A DNA stretch of 64,000 nt from DATBQN01 sp963799925 (GTDB lineage Bacteria; Acidobacteriota; Thermoanaerobaculia; Multivoradales; UBA5704), in contig CAWCYZ010000002.1 of NCBI GenBank assembly GCA_963799925.1, positions 1,736,001-1,800,000 of the forward strand, read 5' to 3'. A model generated the notes under the pieces. That model was not told the DNA's origin. It did no database searches and was given only the letters and a program-made list of their open reading frames with translations. A program made the position numbers and the translations under genes. Positions 1 through 11,299 of this stretch are shown one piece after another; the first letter of the stretch is position 1, and each line of letters starts with the position of its first letter.

Positions 1-296
1 TCCAGGGCGCTGCCGCCGCCCAAGCCGATCACCAGATCGACCCCCGCGGCGCGCGCCTCGTCCGCCATGCGGTCGACCGTCGCCTGGCGCGGGTTGGGCT
101 CGATCTCGGCCCAGGTGAGGACGGAGAGGCCGCCGCCCTGGAGGGCGCGCCGGAGGCGCTCGGGCAGGCCGGTCGCTTCGAGGCCGGGATCGGTCGCGAG
201 GAGCACCCGCCGCGGCGCATAGGAGGCCGCCACCTCCGGCAGCCGCGCCAGGCAGCCGGGAGCGATCAGCGTGCGCGTGGGCAGCCGAAAGGCCAT
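1..296 (-). CDS. Iron-containing alcohol dehydrogenase, N-terminal part (runs off the window)
   Basis: The reverse strand reads from an ATG at 296 into the window edge, giving about 98 residues with no stop. The protein begins MAFRLPTRTLIAPG, then has a first alpha/beta unit and ends in VDLVIGLGGGSALD. The GGGS-x-x-D loop is the NAD(P)-binding signature of the Fe-dependent/dehydroquinate-synthase-like alcohol dehydrogenase fold. The metal-binding histidines would lie outside the window, so substrate and metal cannot be judged. The start lies 37 bases past the stop of the upstream S1 gene on the same strand, so the two may be co-transcribed. Confidence 0.75.
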   Translation of the reverse strand, partial: MAFRLPTRTLIAPGCLARLPEVAASYAPRRVLLATDPGLEATGLPERLRRALQGGGLSVLTWAEIEPNPRQATVDRMADEARAAGVDLVIGLGGGSAL

Positions 297-332
297 GAGG
301 CGGCGGGGGGCCGGCGGCCCCCCGCGGGCGGG

Positions 333-1776
333 CTACTCCGGGTTGCTCTTCTTGAAGAAGTCGGCCAGCGCGCCGAAGCCCGAGCTGCCGGTGGACGTGG
401 TGACCGCGGCTTCGCCGCGCGACCGCTCGTCGTCCCGCCGCTCGCGGTCGCCGCCGCCGCGCTCGCCACCCCGGCTGCTGCCGCCGCCGCCCCGGTCTGC
501 TGCCGCCGCCACCGCCCCGACTGCTGCCGCCACCACCGCCGCCGCCACGGGCGGAGCGGTCGCCACGCCCGGAGCGGTCGGAGTGACCGGAGGAGCGGTC
601 GCCGCGGTCGGAGGCCCCCTGCTCGCTCCGCTCGGCGCGCTCCTCGCGCGCTCCCTGCTCCTGGAGCGACAGCGAGATGCGGCGCTTGCCGGGGTCGACC
701 CCGAGGACCGTCACGTCGACGTCCTGGCCGACCTCGAGCACCTCGCGCGGATGGTTGATGCGGCGGCCGGCCCCGAGCTCGCTGATGTGGGCGAGCCCCT
801 CCAGACCCGGCGCGACCTCGATGAAGGCGCCGAACGTCTCGAGCCGCATGACGCGCCCCTTGACCCGCGAGCCCGCGGTGAAGCGCTCGGCGGCGTCCTG
901 CCAGGGATCGCGCTCGAGGGCCTTGCGCGACAGCGAGATGCGCTCGCCGTGCTTGGGGTCCTTGGAGGGCTCGATCTTGAGCACCTGGACCTCGATCTCC
1001 TGGCCGACCTGGAGCACGTCCTTGGGATGGGCGGTCCGCGCAAAGCCGATCTCGCTCACGTGGAGCATGCCCTCGAGGCCGCCGAGGTCGATGAAGGCGC
1101 CGTAGTCGGTGAGCGCCGTCACCTTGCCGCGCACCACGGCTCCCGGCGCCAGGCGGGCGCGGGTCTCCTCGGCCTTGGCCTTGGCCTCCTCCTCGAGCAG
1201 GGCGCGCCGCGACAGCACGATGTTCGGACGGCGGCCGCGGCCCCCCTCCTCGTAGCGCGCGATCTTGAAGGCGAGCCGCTCGCCGATGAACCGCTCGGGG
1301 TTGTCGACGTAGCGCAGCTCGAGCTGGGAGAGCGGACAGAAGGCGCGCAGGCCGGAGACCTGCACCTCGACGCCGCCCTTGATCACGGCGGTGACCAGGC
1401 CCTCGACCGGGATGCCGCTCTGGTAGGCCGCGACCAGCTCGGCCGGGACCTCCTGGCCTCGCCCGACGCGCCGCCGGAGCACCAGGGCGCCGGTCTCGGG
1501 ATCGATCCGCGACACCTTCGCTTCGATCGTGTCGCCGACGGCGACGGTCAGCGCCCCCTCGGCATCGGAGATCTGGGCGAGCTCGATGATCCCCTCGGCC
1601 TTGCCGCCGAGGTCGACGAACGCCGCTTCCGGGCCGATCGAGACGATCTGCCCGCTCACTTTGTCTCCCACCTTGGGAGGTCCGGCAGCGGCGGCCGGCT
1701 CAGCCGGCTTGCTCTGCTCGAACTCGGCCAGGATGGTGGCGAAATCTTTGTTGTCGGAGCTGCTCTGTTCATCCAT
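333..1776 (-). CDS. S1-domain RNA-binding protein (ribosomal protein S1-like), frame broken once in the Gly-rich tail
   Basis: Reading from ATG 1776, four S1 (OB-fold) repeats are visible, each with the usual G-x-V....GAFVDL/GAFIDL core. Roughly they span residues 32-80, 115-175, 200-270 and 285-355, the third and fourth being the most canonical (YGAFIDLGGLEGMLHVSEI, then FGAFIEV...GLAHISEL). S1 repeats bind single-stranded RNA, in ribosomal S1 to recruit mRNA to the 30S subunit; this protein has four repeats instead of six. After the repeats comes a charged then Gly/Ser/Arg-rich tail ending SGFGALADFFKKSNPE at a TAG at 333. The start frame and the tail frame differ by one base. Removing one base near 489-496 joins them, and without that the frame runs off the window. 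Product class is secure; equating it with rpsA is inference. Confidence 0.8.
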
Positions 1777-2003
1777 AGGGGGGGCACTTTATCAGCCGGG
1801 GCGGGTGGATTCGAGTCATCGACTCTCTTTGAAGGGTGCACGTGTCGTGCCGGATCGAGCCGGGAGCGGGATCGAACCGGACCGAGCCGCGCCGATCCGG
1901 TCATGCCCGAGCCAACTTTCCGGCGCCAGCCGCGTATACCGGGAGCGCGGCTCGCCCATGGTAACTTGGAAAGCCGCGCCAGAGCTTCCCGGAGACCTCC
2001 CGG
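1777..2003. other. Divergent intergenic region
   Basis: This gap separates the divergently transcribed S1-protein gene and the membrane-protein gene. It must hold both promoters, but I could not pick a convincing -35/-10 pair. No coding signal was recognised. Confidence 0.4.
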
Positions 2004-3222
2004 ATGGAATCCGTCGCCCGCGCCGCCGCACCCTCCGCGCTCGCCGAGCGCTCCGCCCGCCTGCCCTGGACCCTCCACGCCGCCGTCCTCGGCTCGACCT
2101 CGATCGTCGTCGGCCTGCTGTGGGACATCTCGTGGCACTCGACCATCGGGCGCGACACCTTCTGGACGCCCGCCCACATGGCGATCTATCTCGGCGGCGT
2201 CCTCGCCGGGCTCGCCGCCGGCTACCTGGCGCTCAAGACCACCTTCGCGGGCACTCCGGAGGAGCGCGCCGCCGCCGTCCGCTTCTGGGGCTTCCGCGCC
2301 CCGCTCGGCGCCTGGGTGATGGTCTGGGGGGCGATCGCCATGCTCACCTCGGCGCCCTTCGACGACTGGTGGCACGACGCCTACGGGCTGGACGTCAAGA
2401 TCGTCAGCCCGCCGCACAGCCTGCTCGCCGCCGGCATGTTCGCCATCCAGATCGGGACGATGCTCCTCGTCGCGGCGATGCAGAACCGCGCCGCGGCCGC
2501 GGCGCCCGGCGCATGCGTCCGTAGCCGGAGACGACCGCGCCGCCGCGGCCCGGCGCCGCCGCCTCTCCTATCTCTGCGCCTACGTCGCCGGGGTCCTCCT
2601 GGTGATGGCCGCGACCTTCGTCATGGAGTACAGCGATCCCAACCTCCAGCACGGGCGCCTCTTCTATGCCATCTCCTGCGGCCTCTACCCGTTGGCGCTG
2701 CTGACGGCCAACCGGGCGACCGGCCTGCGCTGGGGAGCGACCGCGGCGGCGGCCGCCTACACCGTCATCAAGCTCGCGATGCTCTGGATCCTGCCGCTCT
2801 TCCCGGCGCGGCCGCTCCTCGCGCCCATCTACAACCCGGTCACCCACATGTGGCCGACGAGCTTCCCGCTCCTCCTCATCCTGCCGGCGATCGCGCTCGA
2901 TCTCCTCTGCCGGCGCTACCGCCCGAGCCGGCGCGGCGATTGGCTGCTGGCGCCGCTCGCCGGCGCCGTCTTCCTCGCCGTCTTCCTGGCCGCCCAGTGG
3001 CTGTGCGCCGACTTCATGCTGACGCCGGCGGCGCGGAGCTGGTTCTTCGCCGCCGACCAGTGGTGGTACGAGGCGCGGCTGGGCGCCTGGCGCTACGCCT
3101 TCTGGAATCCGGAGACGGATGGGATGACCGCCGGCGGGATCGCCCTCGCCTTCGTCCTCGCGACGGTCTCGGCGCGCCTGGGGCTCGGCCGCGGCGCCTG
3201 GATGTCGCGGGTGAAGCGGTGA
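2004..3222 (+). CDS. Polytopic membrane protein of unknown function (one frame break near 2514)
   Basis: The ATG at 2004 opens a protein with about nine or ten hydrophobic segments. The second half is in the +1 frame; removing one base at about 2514 (within gcatgcg) joins the halves into one continuous polytopic protein of about 405 residues ending RGAWMSRVKR. Conserved-looking His/Trp/Asp clusters sit in the loops, for example WDISWHS near residue 45, FDDWWHDAYG near 120 and PPHSLL near 137. These could be metal or redox sites, but I do not recognise the family. The stop overlaps the start of the next gene by 4 bp (GTGA), so the two are translationally coupled and probably act together. Confidence 0.6.
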
Positions 3223-4905
3223 GGAGCCCGCTGCGGCTCGTCTTCCGGGCGGCCCTCGCCCTCGCCGCCTGGGTCGCCCTCTGCGGCCACGTCGGCAGCC
3301 CGGACGTCTACTTCGACGGCGCCGCCGGCCCCTACCCCGTGCGGGTGATCGTGCGGCCGCCGGTCGTCGTCCCCGGCCTCGCCGAGATCACCGTGCGCCT
3401 GCGCCAGGAGGGGCCGCGCGGTGCCGGTGCCGGGTCCGGTGCGGGTGACGGTGCAGCCGGTCGTCTGGAACGCCGGCGCGGGCGGGTCGCCGCCGCCCGA
3501 TCTCGCGAAGCCGGTCCCCGGCGACCCCCGGCTGTGGAGCGCCCAGCTCTGGCTGATGACCGCGAGCTCCTACAGCATCCGCGTCGCGGTCGCGGGCGAC
3601 GCCGGCCGCGGGGCGGTGATCGTCCCGGTGGCGGCCGTCCGCCTGCGGCGTCTCGGCATGCCGCGGAGCCTGGGGGTCGTCCTCGCGGCCCTCGGCGCCT
3701 TTCTGCTCCTCGGCGGATTGTCCGTCGTCGGCGCGGCGGTCCGCGAGAGCACGCTCGAGCCGGGCGCGCCGCCGGACGCCGCCCGGCGCGGCCGGGCGCG
3801 CGCCGCCATCGCCGGCGCCGCCCTGCTCCTCGCCCTCGCCGTCTGGGGCGGGCGCGCCTGGTGGAACGACGTCGACGCCGAGTACCGGGACAAGATCTAC
3901 CGGCCGTTCCGCACCGCGGCGAGCGTCCGCGTCGCCGGGGGAGCGCGCCTCCTCACCGTCTCCGTCGACGACGAGCGCTGGCGCCGCGACAGCCGGCTGC
4001 CGTTGATGCCCGACCACGGCAAGCTCATGCACCTGTTCCTCGTCCGCCAGCCGGCAGAGGATGCCTTCGCCCATCTCCACCCGGTGCCGCGGCGGCCGGG
4101 CGACGACCAGAGCTTCGCCGTCGCGTTGCCGGCCCTGCCGGCCGGGCGCTACGCGCTCTACGCCGACGTCACCCAGGAGAACGGCCTCCCCAGCACCCTG
4201 ACCGCGACCGTCGAGGTGCCCGAGAGGCCCGAGATGCCCGAGGTGCCGCCGGCGCCGGCCGCGGGATCGGCCGCGGGATCGATCACGGCCGCGAGCTCGG
4301 CGGCGGCCGTACCGGACGTCGATCCGGACGATTCCGTCCTCGCGGCGACCCCGCCCGTGGGCGGGCCGGGCTCGACCTCCGACCTCGGCGACGGCTACAC
4401 GATGACCTGGGTGCCGCCGGCCCCCGCCGTCGCCGGCCGCGACGGCGACCTCCGCTTCGCCGTCCGCGCCCCCGGCGGCCGCCCGGCGGCGATCGAGCCC
4501 TACATGGGGATGCTCTCGCACGCCGCCATCCGCCGCGACGACGGCCAGGTCTTCGTCCATCTGCACCCGCAGGGGACGGTCTCGATGGCGGCGGAGCAGG
4601 TGTTCGCCTGGCGCGAGGCGCGCGCCGCCGCCGGCCTGCCGGTGGCGGTCGCGACCGCGCCGCGGGCGGCGGTGCCCGGCTACCGGACGCCGATCGCCAT
4701 GCGGCCGGCCGCGGCGCCGGCGGTCTCCGACCCCGCGACGCTGCCCATGTCGATGGCCATGCCGATGCCGGGGGCGAGCGCGGACGGCCTGCTGCGTTTC
4801 CCCTACGGCTTCCCCAAGCCCGGCCGCTACCGGCTCTGGGTGCAGGTGAGGACGGGAGGCAAGGTGCGGACCGGGGTCTTCGACACGCGGATCGCGGCAG
4901 GGTAG
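3219..4905 (+). CDS. Membrane-anchored periplasmic protein with two HLHP motifs (one frame break at 3420)
   Basis: A GTG at 3219 opens an N-terminal hydrophobic segment followed by an Ig-like stretch. The frame then shifts: dropping the g at 3420 continues into VPVPGPVRVTVQPVVWNA and onward to 4905, giving about 561 residues. Two central membrane segments lie near residues 150-175 and 195-215. The C-terminal half is periplasmic by prediction and has two similar beta domains, each with an HLHP motif (FAHLHPV near residue 285 and FVHLHPQG near residue 448), resembling YtkA/FixH-like domains. A Met-rich stretch (PMSMAMPMPG) lies near residue 510. Together these suggest metal, perhaps copper, handling, but that is inference. 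It overlaps the upstream membrane gene by 4 bp. Confidence 0.6.
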
Positions 4906-4944
4906 GGCGTCGGGGATCGTGCCGAGGTCCAAACAGGCGCGGCG

Positions 4945-6741
<1,797 letters not shown>

Positions 6742-6941
6742 GCGGCTCCTCGCATGACATGGCAGACCCGCGGGCGTCGATCGCCCGCGGGCCGCGTCAG
6801 GGAGCCATTATAGGAGGGGTAGGAGGGGTGACGCCTCTCCGGCCGCCCTAGCGCAGGGCATGGCGGGTGGCTCGACGGAGGTCTGCGAGATGCTGCGCGA
6901 AGAGCTGGGGCGCCCTATGTGGGCATGGGGTCCGTATCTCC

Positions 6942-6961
6942 ACGGCCGCTGCAGCGGCCGT
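6942..6961. repeat. 20-bp perfect palindrome
   Basis: ACGGCCGCTGCAGCGGCCGT reads the same on both strands. It sits at the left edge of the repeat region, about 200 bp upstream of the lepA start. It could be a protein-binding dyad or a hairpin; no U-tract follows, so it is not a standard terminator. Confidence 0.6.
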
Positions 6962-6984
6962 ACGAGGGAAAAATCAAGAGTTAA

Positions 6985-7107
6985 GAGGAAGAATCCAAAG
7001 TTTCCCGTGTTTCACGCTTTGTACGGAGGAAGAATCAAAATCTTCCCTGCTTCAGCGGTTCTACAGGAGAAGGATCGAAAGTTTCCTCGGCTTCAGCGGT
7101 TGTAGAG
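6985..7107 (+). repeat. Three tandem 41-bp repeats
   Basis: Units start at 6985, 7026 and 7067 and are exactly 41 bp each. Each begins GAGGAAGAATC or GAGAAGGATC, continues AAA(G/A)TTTCC or similar, and ends in a CAGCGGTT-type or related motif. Each unit can form a small GGAA...TTCC hairpin. The third unit leads directly into the long hairpin at 7100-7136. Confidence 0.7.
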
Positions 7108-7136
7108 AGGAAGGATCCAATCCTTCCTCTCTACAA
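7100..7136. repeat. Perfect 17-bp inverted repeat (hairpin, 3-nt loop)
   Basis: The left arm TTGTAGAGAGGAAGGAT (7100-7116) and right arm ATCCTTCCTCTCTACAA (7120-7136) are perfect complements separated by CCA. The hairpin joins the 41-bp array on its left, which carries GGAAGGAT-like motifs, to the 20-bp array on its right, which carries the complementary ATCCTTCC. The two arrays are therefore inverted relatives of one another. Confidence 0.85.
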
Positions 7137-7276
7137 GCGATCCTTCCGCTCTACGAGCGATCCTTCCGCCGTACGAGCGATCCTTCCGCTCTACAACCGA
7201 TTCTTCCGCTCTACGAGCGATCCTTCCGTCATACCGGCGATCCTTCCGCTCTACGAGGGATCCTTCCGCCGTACCG
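7137..7276 (+). repeat. Seven tandem 20-bp repeats
   Basis: Units of exactly 20 bp (consensus GCGATCCTTCCGCTCTACGA) start at 7137, 7157, 7177, 7197, 7217, 7237 and 7257. A degenerate eighth begins at 7277. Every unit keeps the ATCCTTCC or near-identical core that forms the right arm of the adjacent hairpin. No coding sense is apparent. Confidence 0.85.
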
Positions 7277-7402
7277 TGGACTGTTCCCGCGTTGCACGCG
7301 AGATTTCCTCTTCACCACCGTGGCCCGGCGCCGATCGCGAGCGCTTCCTCGTGGCGGCGCTTACGCGCGCTGGATCTCGGCCTGGATCTCGCTTCGCCCG
7401 CC

Positions 7403-7663
7403 TTAACGCAGGGCGTGGCGGTTGGCATAGAGGTAGTCGTACCCCTCCTGGGTGAGGGCGTAGCCCTCCTCGCGCCGCTCGATCAGGCCGTGGCCGATCA
7501 GGCGATCGATCGCGCCGTCGAAGTCGACCCCCACGCTCTCCTCCTCCCTTGTCTGGATGTCCTCCTGAGAGAGCAGCTGGCCCACCTCGGCGCCCCTGCG
7601 GTCGCCTCCGATCTCGTGGAAGCGCGTCAGGAGAACCTCTTCCCCTTCTGAGAGCACCGGCAT
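7403..7663 (-). CDS. Small acidic protein of unknown function, possibly winged-helix-like
   Basis: An 86-residue ORF starts at ATG 7663, preceded by an AAAGGAAT ribosome-binding site about eight bases upstream. The protein begins MPVLSEGEEVLLTRFHEIGG and has a glutamate-rich middle. It ends in GAIDRLIGHGLIERREEG followed by YALTQEGYDYL, which resembles the second helix, strand and wing of a winged-helix fold (LxxxGLIxR...Y.LTxxG). I do not recognise a family. It sits alone between two tandem-repeat arrays, and its last residues (RHALR-stop) recur at 6850 as an apparent gene remnant. Confidence 0.6.
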   Translation of the reverse strand: MPVLSEGEEVLLTRFHEIGGDRRGAEVGQLLSQEDIQTREEESVGVDFDGAIDRLIGHGLIERREEGYALTQEGYDYLYANRHALR

Positions 7664-8142
7664 CGCGGGATTCCTTTCGTTAGAGGACGGCCACCCTCGG
7701 CCGTCGCAGGGAAACGGTGCAGGGGCCGTGCCGGCTCCGCCTCGACTTCAAAGCCCGTTCGCTTAAACGTGGCCTGAATTCCTTCGGACCAGGCCTGAAT
7801 CGGCCGTGACCAGCGGTGAATTCCTCGAGACCAGCTCTGAATCGGCCATGAGCAGCAGTGAATTCCTCGAGACCAGCCCTGAATCGACCGTGACCAGCGG
7901 TGAATCCGCTCGGCCATGCCCTGAATCCACGGTGACCTGTGGTGAATTGACTGAAACCTGCCCTGAACCTCTTGAGACCAGCCCTCAATCCGTGGAGACC
8001 CGCGGCGAATCGGTGAAACCAGCCTCGATCCCGCGTCCTGCTGGCGAGAGAACGGCGCGCGCGCCACGGTGCGGCCGAAATCCGTGGGCGGTGCCGCGCG
8101 GCGCCGGCGTGGTGCCCGGCGCCGCGTACCTGTAGAGGACGA
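7664..8142. other. Intergenic region with 21-bp repeat array
   Basis: This gap lies between the RND pump stop and the small protein gene and is mostly occupied by the 21-bp array at 7775-8026. Because the period is a multiple of three, long open frames exist on both strands (for example 7806-8135 forward). I treat these as by-products of the repeat. Confidence 0.5.
7775..8026 (+). repeat. Twelve tandem 21-bp repeats with a 42-bp higher-order pattern
   Basis: Units start every 21 bp from 7775 with TGAAT(T/C) (later TGAAC, TCAAT, CGAAT). The best consensus is TGAATTCCTCGAGACCAGCYC. The first units alternate between a TGAATTCCTCGAGACC type and a TGAATCGGCCGTGACC type, so the true unit was probably 42 bp. 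Twelve units fit without a gap up to 8026, decaying toward the right end. The period equals two helical turns and also seven codons. Confidence 0.9.
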
Positions 8143-11100
8143 TCAGAGGCCTTCGGCCGCTGGCGGGAGGCCGGGGGCTGCCGCGGGCAGGGCCGCCTCG
8201 GGCTCCGTCGCCTTCTGGCGCGAGACGAGCCGCGAGAGGTCGTCGAAGAGGCTGTAGGCGACCGGGGTGCCGACCAGGGTGAGGAGGAGCGCCAAGGTCT
8301 GGCCGCCGATGATGACCGAGCCGATGGCGCGGTTGGTGGCCGGCGCCCGTGCCGCTCGAGACGACGAGCGGGATCATGCCGGCGACGAAGGCCATGGTGG
8401 TCATGAGGATCGGCCGCAGCCGGTCGCGGTTGGCCTCGCGGATCGCCGCGGCGCGGGTGAGCCCGGCGGCCCGCAGGTGGATGGTGTGGTCGATCTGCAG
8501 GATGCTGTTCTTCTTGACGATGCCGAAGAGCACCAGGATGCCGAGCGCCGAGAAGATGTTGAGCGACTGGTTGAGGACGACCAGCGAGAGGAGCGCGAAG
8601 GGCACCGTCAGCGGCAGCGCCAGGAGGATGGTCACCGGGTGGAGCCAGCTCTCGAACTGCGCCGCGAGGATCAGGTACATGAAGACGATCGAGAGCAGGA
8701 AGGCGATGCCGAAGTTGCGCGCCGCCTTGCCCTGCTCGCGCGAGCGGCCGGTGAAGCCCGAGGCGTAGCAGGGCGGCATGTTCAGGTCCTTCGCCGCCGC
8801 GGTGAGCTGGTCGATGACCGTCTGCGACGGAGAAGCCGGGCAGCATGTTGGCGTAGAGGGGCACCTGCCGCCGCCGCGCGATGCGGTTGATGAGCGACGG
8901 GCCGGCGCCGGTCTTGAGCTCCACCAGGTCGCGCAGCGGCACCGTGCCGCGGATCGCCGACGGCACCTCCGCCTGGGTGATCCCCTGCGGGTCGCGCCGG
9001 TAGCGCTCGTCGGCGCGGACGTGGACCTCGTACTGCTCGCCGCCCTCGTTGTAGTTGGTCACCTGCTGGCCGCCGACCAGGACGTTCAGCGTCGAGGCGA
9101 CGTCCTGCACGTGGACCCCGAGGTCGGCGGCCTTGGCGCGGTCGATGCGGACGCCGAGCTCGGGCTTGCCGACGATCAGGTTCGAGTCGGCGTCGATGAC
9201 GCCCGGCATCGCCTTGCAGCTTGGCCACAGCGCCTGTCGAGTACCTGGCGAGCTGGTCCAGGTCCGGGCCGCCGATCCAGAACTGGATCTCGGCGTTGTT
9301 GCCGCCGCCGAAGACGTTGACCGGCTGCACGCCGGTGCGGAGCTCTAGCCGCGCGTAGGCCGGCAGCACCCGGTCGCGCACCTTCTGCATGACGTCCTCC
9401 TGGGTGGTCTTGCGCTTCGTCGTCGGCACCAGCTTGACGTAGACCGAGCCTAGGTTCTTGGTGCGCTGCGGGTCGTCGCCGACGGTGACGACCGTCGTCG
9501 ACCGTCTCCGGGCAGCTGCTGCACCCGCCGGGCGATCGACTGCGCGACCGCCTGCGTCGCCTCGAGGCTGGCGCCCTCCGGGCGCGCGCACGGTGACCTC
9601 GAACTGCGACTCGTCGTCGTTGGGCAGGAAGTTCTTGTGCACCAGCGATGAAGAGGGGCACGGTCGAGACGAAGACCAGCGCCAGCACCACGACCACGAC
9701 CCAGCGGTGGGCCATCGCGGCGTCGAGGAGCCGCAGGTAGCCGCGCTCGAGCCGCGGGTAGATCGCCCTTCTCGCGGGTCGATCGCCTCGCTCGCCGGCG
9801 CTCGGCTCGTGCCGCAGCCAGCGCGAGCTCATCATCGGCGTCAGGGTGAAGGAGACGAGCAGCGAGACGGCGATGGCGAAGGCCATGGTGATGCCGAACG
9901 AGTACATGAAGCGGCCGACGATGCCGCCCATGAAGGCGACCGGCAGGAAGACGGCGATGAGCGAGAGCGTGGTGGCGAGGACGGCGAGGCCGATCTCGCC
10001 GGTGCCCTCGATCGCCGCCTCGCGCGGGGCTCATGCCTCTTCTCCTCGATGAAGCGGAAGATGTTCTCCAGCACGACGATGGCGTCGTCGATGACGATGC
10101 CGACGACGAGGGCGAGGGCGAGGAGCGTGATGACGTTCAGCGTGAAGCCCATGCAGCGACATCGCCGCGAAGGTCGCGATGATGCGAGGTGGGGATGGCG
10201 ACGGCGGCGATGAGCGTCAGCCGGAAGTTGCGCAGGAAGAGGAGGACGATGAGCGCGGCGAGGAGCGCGCCGAGGACCAGGTGCTCCTTGACCGCGTCGA
10301 CGGCGGCGACGATGTACTCCGACTGGTCGCGCACGAGGTCCATCTGCGCAGCCGGGCGGGCAGCTGGGCGCTGGAGCTCGTCGACGCGCTCCTTCAGGCG
10401 CGTTGACGACCGCGACGGTGTTGGTGCCCGACTGCTTGCGGACCTGGAGGACGACGGCGGGCTTGCCGTCGACGCTGGCGATCGACGCCGCGCTCGGCGG
10501 TGCCGTCGTCGATCGCGCGCCACGTCGCGAGACCTTGACCGGCGTAGCCGTTCTGGCTGACGATCGAGATGTCGCCGAACTGCGCGGGCGTGCTCGACGC
10601 GGCCGTAGGTGCGCAGGGTGAGGTCGCGGATCCCCTGCTCGACCTCGCCGCCCGGGACCTGCACGTTCTGCGGTCTGCAGGGCGCGCACGAGGTCGGCGA
10701 CGGTGAGGCCGACCGCCGAGAGCCGCGCGGTGTCGGCGACGACGTTGATCTGCCGCGGCCGGCCGCCGACGATGAGCGCCTGGCCGACGCCGTTGATCGA
10801 CTCGATCTGGCGCTTGAGCGTCTTGTCGGCGAACTCGGTGATCTCGCGGATCGGCGCCGGGCCGGAGAGCGCGATGAAGAGGATCGGCGTCGCGTCGGGG
10901 TCGATCTTCTCGATCACCGGCGGGTCGGCCTCCTTGGGGAGCTGGGCGAGGACCGAGTTGACCTTGTCGCGCACCTCCTGCGCCGCGACGTCGCCGTTCT
11001 TCTCGAGCTCGAAGGTGACGATGACCTGCGACGTCCCCTCGGACGAGGTCGAGCGGAGCTGGTCGATGCCGCTGATGGTGTTGACCGACTCCTCGAGCTT

Positions 11101-11299
11101 GTCGGTGATCTCGGTCTCGATGTCCTCCGGCGAGGCGCCGACGCAGGCGGGTGGTGACGGTGACGGTGGGGAAGTCGACCTTGGGGAAGCGGTCGACGCC
11201 GAGGGTGAAGTAGGCGAAGACGCCGACCACCACGAGGGCGAGGATGATCACCGTCGCGAAGACCGGACGGCGGATGCAGAGCTCGGCCAGACCTTTCAT
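8143..11299 (-). CDS. RND-family efflux pump inner-membrane transporter, many single-base frame breaks
   Basis: From ATG 11299 the protein begins MKGLAELCIRRPVFATVIIL, the typical first membrane helix of an AcrB/HAE1 pump. All parts of the family can be recovered in order: RSTSSEG, ALQTQNVQVPGG, the helix-4 motif GIVIDDAIVVLENIF with its proton-relay aspartates, TLTPMMSSRW, NFLPNDDESQFEV, VSSGTGA and a tail ending PAAEGL at 8143. That gives about 1,040 residues. Roughly 20 one-base extras interrupt the frame, for example at 8341, 8825, 9210, 9493, 9509, 9579, 9646, 10035, 10153, 10184, 10370, 10492, 10514, 10592, 10671 and 11143. One two-base extra lies at 10347. No in-frame nonsense substitution was found. 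The start overlaps the fusion-protein stop (ATGA). It would export drugs or lipophiles using the proton gradient. Confidence 0.85.

Larger units (their letters stand above)
6742..7402. other. Non-coding, repeat-rich region upstream of lepA
   Basis: No gene is supported in these 661 bases. The region contains a 20-bp perfect palindrome, three 41-bp units, a 17-bp perfect hairpin and at least seven 20-bp units, each listed separately. A short stretch at 6850-6870 reads T-RHALR-stop on the reverse strand and matches the C-terminus of the small gene at 7403. This suggests it is the leftover end of a duplicated copy. Confidence 0.6.

Noticed and set aside
271..2319. Long forward ORF (682 aa) opposite the S1-domain gene
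   Set aside because: It is Leu/Asp/Arg-rich low complexity, mirror-reading the S1 gene, whose four repeats are unmistakable. High GC produces such shadow frames on most strands here.
6985..8026. CRISPR array
   Set aside because: The 41-bp, 20-bp and 21-bp units abut each other without unique spacers, and no cas genes are present.
7806..8135. Forward ORF of 109 aa across the 21-bp array
   Set aside because: The 21-bp period is seven codons, so open frames arise on both strands automatically. No ribosome-binding site or conserved segment supports it, though coding is not excluded.
8143..11299. Pump gene as a decayed pseudogene
   Set aside because: All breaks are insertions, with no nonsense changes or loss of motifs. 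Decay would give mixed indels and substitutions. I favour an allele-merging artefact, but I cannot prove it without reads.
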